Assembly: GCA_015178975.1 (NCBI GenBank) | Contig: WHVD01000010.1 | Coordinates: forward strand, 1,302,001-1,366,000 | DNA: 64,000 nucleotides | DNA from: Hysterangium stoloniferum | Lineage: Eukaryota; Basidiomycota; Agaricomycetes; Hysterangiales; Hysterangiaceae | Direction of reading: 5' to 3' | Shown: piece by piece, positions 55,976 through 64,000 of the stretch | How the letters are laid out: every line of letters begins with the position of its first letter | How positions within the stretch are numbered: the stretch's first letter is position 1 | The notes under the pieces: model-generated | Told to the model about the DNA's origin: nothing | Database searches by the model: none | Seen by the model: only the letters and a program-made list of their open reading frames with translations | Program-made: the position numbers and the translations under genes

Positions 55976-56215
55976 AGGGCTCGAGTCAGGGTGGGGACGG
56001 CGTAAGTCACCGTACCCGACCGGATTTACGCCCCAAGCGGCGTAAATCCCACCGACCCCCGTAAATCGCGGCATCGCGCCGGCACGACGGCCGCGCCCCG
56101 CCGCACGGCAGCGACGTCCGGGGACCCCCGGCTCAGCGATCCTGCGTCGTGGGGGTTGCACCACCACTTCTACACCGCCGCTCACGCGGGTTCCGCGCTC
56201 TCGCACACACACACT
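55976..56215. other. GC-rich island with hairpin
   Basis: About 240 bp are much richer in G+C and CpG than anything nearby. At 56022-56049 GGATTTACGCC and GGCGTAAATCC form a perfect 11-bp stem with a 6-nt loop. The TTTACG/CGTAAA motif recurs at 56070 and again in AT-rich form at 56645-56745 (GATTTACAG, GGATTTACGG, GGATTTACTG, GATTTACAC). The two ends may belong to one element of about 770 bp. A minus-strand Arg-rich frame is probably not coding. Confidence 0.6.
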
Positions 56216-56880
56216 CTCTCACTTTCTTTTTTTGGTTTGTCGTAGTAGATAGCACCACCAACAAAGAAAGTCGCAGGGCGATTTATATTTATATATATAT
56301 AATTATTATTTGATTCACACCAAAAAAAATTTTTTTTTTTTTCAGGCGAGGTATATAGGGTACTTTGTAACTTTGTTGTAGAAAGACTCTCGATTATTTG
56401 CCTGTCTTCCATAAATTTATAAATTCTATTATATTATTGCAGACCATTTACAGTACGAGGGGATATCTGCTGCATTTTTTTAGCCTTATAAACCAGGGGG
56501 CAATGAGTTTTGTTATAGCATTTATGAGACGTATAGACCGCCCACACTCAAAATTACCAATATAAATTACATGAGTCACTTCTGGGAGACCATGGCATGT
56601 TCCTCAATTTTTTATATAGCTATATGTTTTCATTTTTCATTTTGGCTAGATTTACAGTGGTAAGAGCAGGTAAGATAGGAGGTAAGTGAGCACTTAGCGA
56701 GATTTATGGGTGGATTTACGGTGGATTTACTGTAGATTTACACATCCAGGTGGCACACTTCCAAATGGTTTTTCGATAATTTGGAGGCTTCAAAAGATTT
56801 CTAATTATAACAAAAAATATATATATTCTATTCTATACAAAAAACCGATTAATCTAGTACGAGTTTTGTCGTTGCCTGCC
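56216..56880. other. AT-rich spacer with poly-T tracts
   Basis: It contains long T runs at about 56227 and 56325-56342 and the TTTAC-rich cluster at 56645-56745. No coding support. Confidence 0.4.
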
Positions 56881-57109
56881 CCCCCTCAGTCAGTGGTTCA
56901 GGTCACGACCATTGCTTATGTAATGGTTCAAGCCCACCCACAACCACCTGAGACATCTTCATCTCCATGTACACAGTGTCGAACAGAGGACCATGACTTC
57001 TCTGTAAAGGACATCAATTGTTCCCTCGACTTTATTCATACCACTCCAAATGACCATGGTCATGATTGAGGACATGGTGGTTGACATGCCCTACCTCACC
57101 GACCCCCAC

Positions 57110-57539
57110 TGTCACGAATCGATTATTCTTCGATAAAGTCGAATAATATTCTACTAATCGAACTTGAAAGCCTCGTTCGACGAAGTATATATTCGCCCTG
57201 TCGATGAAGTAAGAGGCTATTACCAGTCGCGAGAACTCACGGAAGTATTTGTCGAAGAAGTTACGACAAAGTAGATTACTAATATCACTAATATACAGAT
57301 ATTTCAACTGACTTCCCTTGCTCCTTTTGTAGCCCTTTTATGCTTTTCGTCGTATCGTTATGACTATGTTATGAACTAATTATGAAATCATATATGACGT
57401 CGAAATGAGACATGTCAAAAGAGATTCGATGGTGTCGAATAATGTTCGGTTTTGTTGAGTTGAATTCGATAGGTCGGAGAGTTGTCGAAAGTTACCTTTG
57501 AATGTTTGTGACAATGTGTGATATGTGACGGTTGTGACA
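57110..57539 (+). repeat. Solo LTR with TSD CCCAC
   Basis: 430 bp (TGTCACGAATCG...GGTTGTGACA), flanked by CCCAC at 57105-57109 and 57540-57544. A decayed relative lies at about 5250-5637. Confidence 0.9.
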
Positions 57540-58979
57540 CCCACCCCATCTCTCTTTCTCTCCTTCCCTCCCAACTTGTATTGCCCGTCCATCTCCACTC
57601 TCCAACAAGAGACCACGTTGTGATCAGATTACCTATACTTGAAGATGTTCCTCAACCATTACATCATCTACTAGAGAATCCTGAAGATGCTGATTCTAAA
57701 GAATTTTGTAAAAATATCTGGGCATACATATAATTCTGCTTTAGCATTTACTTCCCTTGGGTGCTACAATGGACAGGTCATTGCTTGATGGGAACATGGT
57801 CCTTATGTCTTTAAGCTCCATGGGAAACTTAGACATAATCATGGTGCTCTGATTCCTAATGAGGGTCAGACTCCTTCCTATGCTCAGCTCTACTTTTATG
57901 AAGTAGATGTTTATTAGAGCATAGGTACAGTATACATGTCACCAGGACAAAAGAATCAATGCTACAACCCTTTCTGGATTACAGGATATGATGTTAGAAT
58001 TTAATCCTTTTGTTCACATCTATAAACAAGCCATGACACATCTGAGAGACCAACCAATAACTCCTTAGCTCCAGGTCAAGCTGACATATGGCTCATACAG
58101 ATCCAAGGCAATACAACATTCCAACAGGGGATGAATTGGCAGTCATTCTCCTAGGAGATGGTACTTCTACTGATAGAAGGGAGATTGTGCTTAATTATCA
58201 GGGTGGAGGATTTAGAAGAATCTTTGAAACTAATTCTTTATATGCTCCACTCCGTTATGTACTATTCTTTCCAAGAGGAGAGTGAGGCTGGAGCTGGGAT
58301 ATTCCCTATGCAAATGAACCACTCCCTGCTGAGATAGCCCCAGCCTCAGCAGCCATTGAAGAGATTGCTCCAGAGCCAGAAGTCCTTGAACCAGCTCCTG
58401 AGGAGATAGTACCTGACTTCCCAGAGGTAGTGATTCCTCAGCCTGAAGTTGTCCCCCAAATTGTACCTCTCCTACCTGAGCAAATAGATATTCCAGTTGA
58501 TGATGCTATACCACCTCCTGAGCCAGCTATAGAGCAGGATGGGATGCAGGGAATTACTGAAGAACTTTAACCTGAACAAGTGACAGAGGATAGGCAGAAG
58601 AAAAAGCAGACAAAAGTCTCCCAGATAAAGTATTATGCTTATCGACTCTTTCAAATAATTGGTGAAGCAACTACAATTCTGAGAGGTGGAAAACTGCTTC
58701 AGCAATATATTGTAGATGCAGGAGCAGCAGCAGAGCAAAGCAGGCTATCATGGATAAGACACAATCAAGGCACTTTATGAGCTGAAATGTACCATCAGGT
58801 AGTTAATGCCTTTACAGTACAGGATAATAACCAGCAGCCTGAGCCAAATGAAATTGGAAGTAGATTTATACTGCAAGCAACCTTCCAAGATAGCAGTCAG
58901 GATATAATGGAAAATTTGCAAAATTCACTGGGTATATCAGACAAATATGGCAATGCAAGCATGTTTATTGCTATGACAG

Positions 58980-59685
58980 TGTTAAGAACTGAAAACTGAC
59001 TAATGTCGGTAGGCCAATGGGGACCGATCGGAAGGACTTGCCGTCAGCTTATGTGCTGCGCCCTCGCAGTTATCCGTCAGGTGTCCTTAAATTTCGGGTG
59101 GGCAAAGACTAGTCCCTACGAATACCTCTCAGCAGAACTGCCGATCAGAGACGAAGGTTAAGTCAAGTGTCGGGCCAAGGGGTCGGAGGCTGAGAGTGGG
59201 CGAGTGCACACGAAGACGGGTTATCGAGTACTTTAGTAAGAGACTTCCGGAGGCATAAGAGGGTATTCTGAGTCAATATTCTGATTGCCTAGTAACTACA
59301 ACTACAGCGGGTTCATATACGTACAAGTATCAGGCGTCTAAAAAACACTAACTAGGAGAAGAGTGGAAAACGATATTGACAATAAGCTTGACTAGGAACG
59401 GGAAGGTTATGATTAGTTCGGAGGCCATACATTAACCGAGAGTTACAAGTATTTTTAGACATATGTGTAGAATGGATCATCATAATGAAAAAGGGACGTA
59501 TCAGAGTTTAACCAGATAGTATGAGTATATTTTGATGGGGGTGTAAATGGAGTTTGATCAATGCGAAGGCATATGTCAGCATCGGGAAGCCGACAGCTTC
59601 CGATGTGAGGAATTGAGCGATGACTTGAATCGTCGATAGGTGGCGATAACCTTGGGAACCGTCGGGTTGCGACATGGTCGTAACA
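58980..59685 (+). repeat. Solo LTR, gamma family, TSD GACAG
   Basis: 706 bp (TGTTAAGAACTG...GGTCGTAACA), flanked by GACAG at 58975-58979 and 59686-59690. It contains the 28-bp block at 59034-59061. Removing it with one TSD copy joins FIAMT to ANPKWR in frame in the Helitron gene. Confidence 0.93.
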
Positions 59686-60014
59686 GACAGCCAACCCCAA
59701 ATGGAGGGACATAACTGAAGCACTTCTTCCAGGTCAAACTGCAGCTGATCACCCAGATATAGTGTCATGTGTTTTTGCATTGAAAAAGGCACACTTGCTT
59801 CAGCTCATTATGAAGAAAAATTACCTTGGCAAAACAGTTGCCCATGTCCATACCATTGAATTTCAGAACCATAGACTCTCTCATATGCATTTGCTTATAT
59901 GGTTTGAAGAGGGGGCAAAGCTTTGGACCCCTGCAGAAGTTGATTCTATGATATCTCAGAGTTTCCAGATCAAGATGAGCAACCAAAGCTTTACAAGTTG
60001 GTATCTGAGCTTAT

Positions 60015-60557
60015 TGTTACGACCCATTCCTGGATGTTTCAATATCTGACTTCTGATCTCCGACTACGGAACATCATAGTTACCTATCATCCACATTCTT
60101 CCCTTGTTCTGCATTTGGTAATTTGTCTGTTGACAAGTATTCACTCGTTTGTTTGTTGTATTCCCGTTTCGGAATATTGTCTCCCTAATATGTCTTATTG
60201 TATTTCCATTTTAAGAACACTTCCGTTTCCATCTTATTATGGTCTTAGTTTGTAGTACAATAACGAGTAGACTTATATTAGTTTCCGCGAATTTGTACTT
60301 TACCTTAGATCTGATATCGACTTAGTTTCTTATTCCTCCTCCTGTCTTTCTGTACGCTCAATATTCAGAACTCTTCAGAACTCTGAATATCCATATCTTC
60401 CGTCGTAAACCTTACTTCTGAAATTAAGGACATTGAGCATTTGTGTAGAGGCGCAGCATATAAGCTGAAGCCAACGTCCTGACTCTATCCACTAGTTCCC
60501 GACTTCCCGGTGACTTTCCGATAGTTCTGGAATAAGTTCCCGACACGGCACTTAACA
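60015..60557 (-). repeat. Solo LTR with TSD CTTAT
   Basis: 543 bp (TGTTACGACCC...GCACTTAACA), flanked by CTTAT at 60010-60014 and 60558-60562. It contains the 28-bp block at 60451-60479. Removing it joins YKLVSEL to MTHVCG in frame in the Helitron gene. Confidence 0.93.
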
Positions 60558-60911
60558 CTTATGACTCATGTATGTGGTAAAAAATGTATCAAAGATAACA
60601 AATGCACAAAGTATTTTCCAAAGCTCTTTTATGAATCTACAAGTATAAATGAAGATGGCTATTCAAAGTACCACCATAGAAATGATGGCAGAAAACATAA
60701 AGTCAGAGGTCATGAGCTAGACAATCGGCATGTTGTCCCTTACTGTGCTGCCCTTCTTCTCATTCAGGAATGTGATATCAATGTTGAGATGACTTTTAAT
60801 GTTTGCTTCATTAAATATATTCACAAGTATATATACAAAGGATATGATCATACAACAATGGAGTTTGGAAAGAACAAGGATAAAATTCAACAATATATTG
60901 ATGCCCAGGCC

Positions 60912-61300
60912 TTGCAGTCGGGTCGTAAAACAACCACCTCTCAAGGTGTTTGTATTTTCTCTAAGTCTGATCCCATTAATCCTTCCTTTGGTTAGTGTGG
61001 CATTGGTCATCTCATCTACCACCATGACCTTCTGTACATGTACCAGGCGGTTACTAGAAACTCAAAAGTTTCCTACAATCCTCAGAAAGTCCAACTGAAA
61101 GTTATCTTTCCCATGGTCAAGACTCAGTTGCTTGTGCATACTTCTTGCGATTCACTAAAACTAAAAAATTTCAAACAGTTTTTCAGTTCAAAAAATGCTT
61201 AGAAAATTTGGCCAAATATCAAGATTTTCTGACCATCATCCAAGCTCATGAAGTTGCCTTTGTTCTTTCGTCTTGTTGTTTCCCTTGTTTCATATTTTAG
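60912..61300. repeat. Second copy of the 16026-16575 segment, first part
   Basis: GTCGTAAAACAACC through TTTCATATTTT matches 16035-16400. It begins exactly where the Helitron coding match ends, so it marks a junction. Confidence 0.75.
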
Positions 61301-62620
61301 TTTTCTCCACTGTTCCCATTGTCTTCCCTTTTTAGGATTAGTTTATATACGTAGCTGCATGCAAATAGAGTTCCCTGCGCGATTGCGATGGTTTTCCCAT
61401 ACTCGGGATAGAGACACACGCATCTTAACACCAGTATCTTGTGAAAAACTGGTCCAGAGCTATATTTCGACTTCGCAGGAGTAAGCCTACACCGAGATAA
61501 TCCCCTCTCCAAAAAAATGTAGGAGCCTTAGTAGAGCCTTATTTGATATAAACTCCAACAATCATCCATTGCACCGTTATAAGAGTTAAAATTGGTAGGG
61601 ATCTTTTGAGGATCCAAAAGTTCATTGAATTCTAAACCCGCCAATCATGTTGGATCCTTAACCATCCTTAACTGACCCTAACTCGGTCAAGGAGCCGATC
61701 AGTGATGGCGGAGTATATATAAAATAAGCCTCTACTGAGGATCCTAAAAATTTTTGGAGCTAAGGCTTTTCCTGGTGGTAGCTACCGAAATAGAGCACGG
61801 CTGACCGGACAGCGGACAAGGAAATTATTTTTGTGCATCCTCAATCCAAATAAAAGCAAAAAAAGCTCATTTTATAAGTAATATACTAGCTATAAGGAAA
61901 GAACAATCAAATCTCATCCCATAGTACTCAAGAGACGAAAAGCAGGAATGTTGCTAATAGCTTGAACGGATGCAAACGAGGCAAGTACTCGAGAAAGGAA
62001 GAAAAAGCAAAAAGAAGACTCAGACAATTGGCGATAGCAACGTAGTCATTCCGAGATCCAAGAGTAGAAAAAAAAAATGGCAAGGGGAGACTGGAAACAG
62101 ATACAGACGCACTCAGTCATAGACAGGAAATGAAGATAAAGTGGAGGGGAAGGGGGAAAGAGGAAGAAAGACAGACACAGTCAGATGAGTAGAGAAAAAA
62201 GAAATCAGTAAAAGCAAAGTAAAGTGCACGACGGGGTTGATTTTGACTTGATGCAATGTGAGTGGGGAATGGAATGGCGTTTTTAAAATCGCTGTTAAGG
62301 ATGGAGGGTGCAGTAAATGGTGATTTGATTTTAGAGTGACGTGGGTGGAATGGGTGTTTGAAGTTTGAAGTGAAGAGAAAGGAGCTAGAAATCAGTGAAA
62401 GTACTTGTTGATACTTTGATTGGGCTGTTGAATGATAAAAGTGATGATGATAATGAAATGCTAACAGACGGCGTAAAAAGAAGAACAGACGGGAAGTATG
62501 GGTGTGGGCCTCAGGACAGGACGAAAAATCACCAAACAGTTCCAATCGTCCCCAAACAAACAAAACGGAACGAAAGGGAGGTGAACGTCCCAGGCACAGA
62601 TGTACACGTACACCATTGTC
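61300..62620. other. Insertion of 1.3 kb in the duplicated segment, with a MITE
   Basis: Absent from the 16-kb copy. It holds the MITE at 61495-61775; the rest is purine-rich on the plus strand from about 61860 with no recognisable gene. A long minus-strand frame (62117-62893) is Ser/Phe/His-rich and crosses the boundary of the duplicated segment. Confidence 0.5.
61495..61775. mobile_element. MITE, CCCCTCTCC family, intact
   Basis: About 280 bp with terminal inverted repeats: TCCCCTCTCCAAAAAAATGT and, from the right, AAGCCTTAGCTCCAAAAATT, both continuing into (C)TAGTAGAG(C/G)C. Relative of the split copy at 39591-41242. Confidence 0.75.
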
Positions 62621-62790
62621 TTTTGAGGTCGGTCTGTATCTAACAGTGGACTCCGACACTCGACACGGCATACGATCCGAGATGCGGAATACGGCATTAT
62701 CTCCTAAAAACGAATACACAAAAAACACGCGTTTTGCGTGGCTTGTGGGGGTGGTTACTGGGTGTATAGCGGACAATACTTTGATGAGTA
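62620..62790. repeat. Second copy of the 16026-16575 segment, last part
   Basis: GAGGTCGGTCTGTATCTAAC through GGTGTATAGCGGACAATAC matches 16400-16565 closely. Confidence 0.8.
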
Positions 62791-63482
62791 CATGTGTTGA
62801 AACAGCAGGTGTTGGAGACGGTATTGCATATTCGAAGGAGGGTGAACTGACAAGAGGCTGAAAAGAGACACATCCATCCTGTTTAATCCTCATCTAGAAG
62901 TCAAAGTCAAAGTCGAGGGACATTTGACAGAAGACAAATGATGGGAGACAAGAGGGTGGATAGAAAGGACACAGGTCAAGACAGGATGATGAAAAACGAG
63001 TGTATGTGTGTAGTTGATACCATATACAGGTATAGAGAGCTAGTGATACCATATACAGCCTGTGGGCGAAGTAGTGCAGTTGCCGGTGCCGGCGCTGGTG
63101 ATGACAATCTAGTAAACAGCCGTGTGGGCGACAATTCCGAGTCTGGTTGATAAGATAATGGACAGGCGAGGATGGTGGGTAGATGGTGCGATAGAGTATC
63201 TTGCCACCTCTCTCGGGTACAGTGGGTCGGAGGAAGGCGATAGGAGTGGTAGTAATGACAGTGATAAAGCAGACCAGTTGGCGATAAGTATTGATTGCAT
63301 TACAGTTATGAGATGGTGGTGACAAGACGATGAATACGGCGAGGGAGGTGGATAGACGATATAGCAGACATTGGTTAAGCTTGAGATTGAGAATGGAGAT
63401 AGATGCAGTCAAGGTCGGGATCAGGGTTTGAAGAGCCGAGTTCACTTCGCGCGGCGACTAGAGGGTAGAGTTCTCGCACACC
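62790..63482. other. Probable 3' flank of the gene at 63483
   Basis: No convincing gene; minus-strand frames are pyrimidine-rich low complexity. It contains the repeat GATACCATATACAG twice (63017 and 63044). Confidence 0.4.
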
Positions 63483-64000
63483 TCAAACAATCTCAAACGC
63501 CCCTAACAACCCCTCCCCCTCTCTCAAGCTCCCACTCTTCGAGCCCGTTTCAAGCCCTTCTGGATCAACCAAACTTCCAAACGAGATCCTCCTCGCCATG
63601 CCCATGCCCATGCCAATCCCCATATCCATATCCATAACACATGAAGGAAACGCAGTCGTCCTCACGCGACGGAGTGTTTTGGGAGGTGATGCAGAGACAG
63701 AAGCATCGGCAGAAGGGAGAATGTCCGTCGCAAATGGTGCGTAAAGGGCAAAAGGCTCAGAAGAAACGGCGTATGGAGTTGGTTTAGTGCTAAGATGAGG
63801 AAGTTCGGCACCGAAGAGACAGTTGCTGCTGGAGCGGCTATTGAGATTGATTTTGGAGGTTTGCTTTGCGGCGGAGGACGCGGTCGGGTTTGTTGCTGAT
63901 GATGACGATGAGGATTTGGGCTTGGGCTTGGGTTTGGGTTTGGAAGGCGAGAATACTGATACAGGTGAGGTGGTGGAGGCCTTAGCGATTGGAGAGGACG
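63483..64000 (-). CDS. 3' end of an unrecognised gene, runs off the window
   Basis: The minus strand is open without interruption from the window edge to a TGA at 63483 (about 171 codons). It starts with a Ser/Pro/Lys-rich, disordered part (SKPKPKPKPKSSSSSS), has a more ordered SRSSSNCLFGAELPHL and YAVSSEPFALYAPFATDIL section and a Met-Asp/Met-Gly repeat (MDMDMGIGMGMGM). No domain recognised. The length of open frame and normal CpG content favour a real gene; a nuclear or cell-cycle regulator type with motifs in disorder is possible but is only a guess. Confidence 0.5.
   Translation of the reverse strand, partial: SSPIAKASTTSPVSVFSPSKPKPKPKPKSSSSSSATNPTASSAAKQTSKINLNSRSSSNCLFGAELPHLSTKPTPYAVSSEPFALYAPFATDILPSADASVSASPPKTLRRVRTTAFPSCVMDMDMGIGMGMGMARRISFGSLVDPEGLETGSKSGSLREGEGLLGAFEIV

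Larger units (their letters stand above)
56890..60912 (+). pseudogene. Helitron Rep protein gene, interrupted by three solo LTRs
   Basis: Recognisable Helitron text on the plus strand: PQPLHHLLENPEDADSKEF at 57650, GALIPNEGQTPSYAQLYFYE near 57860, AHTDPRQYNIPTGDELAVIL (58091), YAPLRYVLFFPRGE (58245), TTILRGGKLLQQYIVDAGA (58675) and NAFTVQDNNQQPEPNEIG (58810). After an LTR come ANPKWRDITEALLPGQTAAD (59691) and the HUH nuclease motif LSHMHLLIWF near 59880. After a third LTR come MTHVCGKKCIKDNKCTKYFP (60561), GHELDNRHVVPYCAALLL and KYIHKYIYKGYD with the paired tyrosines of the Rep domain. Stops occur (57730, 57914, 58284, 58570). The helicase half is absent. Confidence 0.88.

Noticed and set aside
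55952..56212. Arg-rich frame in the GC island
   Set aside because: A consequence of extreme GC content; no support from splice sites, homologous wording or a partner.
62117..62893. Minus-strand open frame of 258 codons
   Set aside because: Ser/Phe/His-rich translation of pyrimidine-rich DNA. It runs through the border of a segment duplicated from 16 kb, where the other copy has no such frame. No motif.
62894..63445. Minus-strand open frame of 183 codons
   Set aside because: Low-complexity composition, immediately downstream of a better-supported gene end, no recognisable domain and a D/F tail from a short repeat.

Overview
The window is nuclear DNA of a filamentous basidiomycete, most likely an Agaricomycete with a large transposon-rich genome. 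Pointers are a DUF6535 membrane protein, an agaric-type F-box gene, very short introns (36-90 nt) with CTGAC/CTAAC-like branch sites, fungal Gypsy, Copia, Helitron, Mutator-type and Tc1 elements, and TTAGGG-type telomeric repeats. I cannot name the species. Few cellular genes are present; most of the window is transposable elements inserted into one another.

Layout. 1-5.6 kb: Gypsy LTR retrotransposon on the minus strand (LTR, gag with zinc knuckle, protease, start of RT). 5.8-8.2 kb: a MITE, a Tc1 transposase fragment and a solo LTR nested in another solo LTR. 8.6-15.7 kb: the main cellular locus, a minus-strand DUF6535 protein followed, behind one in-frame TGA, by about 27 tandem HEAT-repeat exons of 117 nt, nearly all separated by near-identical introns of about 49 nt. 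16-17.5 kb: a duplicated anonymous segment and a hydrolase relic broken by inversion. 19.4-21.7 kb: two F-box (pseudo)genes. 23.6-30 kb: a family of decayed C2H2 zinc-finger copies arranged as inverted duplications.

30.4-39.6 kb: an almost complete Mutator-type transposon with terminal inverted repeats and a 10-bp target duplication. It carries a GCM/WRKY-like zinc-finger DDE transposase and a PHD-finger plus PWWP/Tudor-like protein, and is interrupted by a TRIM, a solo LTR with a second LTR inside it, and a further solo LTR. 39.6-41.2 kb: a four-level MITE/Tc1 nest. 41.9-48.3 kb: remains of a second Mutator-type copy in the opposite orientation, with a solo LTR and a second TRIM. 48.9-53.1 kb: a Tc1 element holding two solo LTRs and a MITE that itself holds a 1.1-kb LTR element. 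53.2-54.0 kb: Copia remnant. 54.1-55.5 kb: a multi-exon gene of unknown function. 57.1-60.9 kb: a Helitron Rep gene interrupted by three solo LTRs. 63.5-64 kb: 3' end of an unrecognised gene running off the window.

The most interesting signal is two small LTR elements (TRIMs; 31.3-31.7 kb and 45.8-46.3 kb) whose LTRs each contain a complete tRNA-like cloverleaf with A and B boxes, so each LTR may carry its own RNA polymerase III unit. Also notable are the HEAT exon-intron array and the precision of the nesting: fourteen LTR insertions have exact 5-bp target duplications, so the order of events can be read directly.
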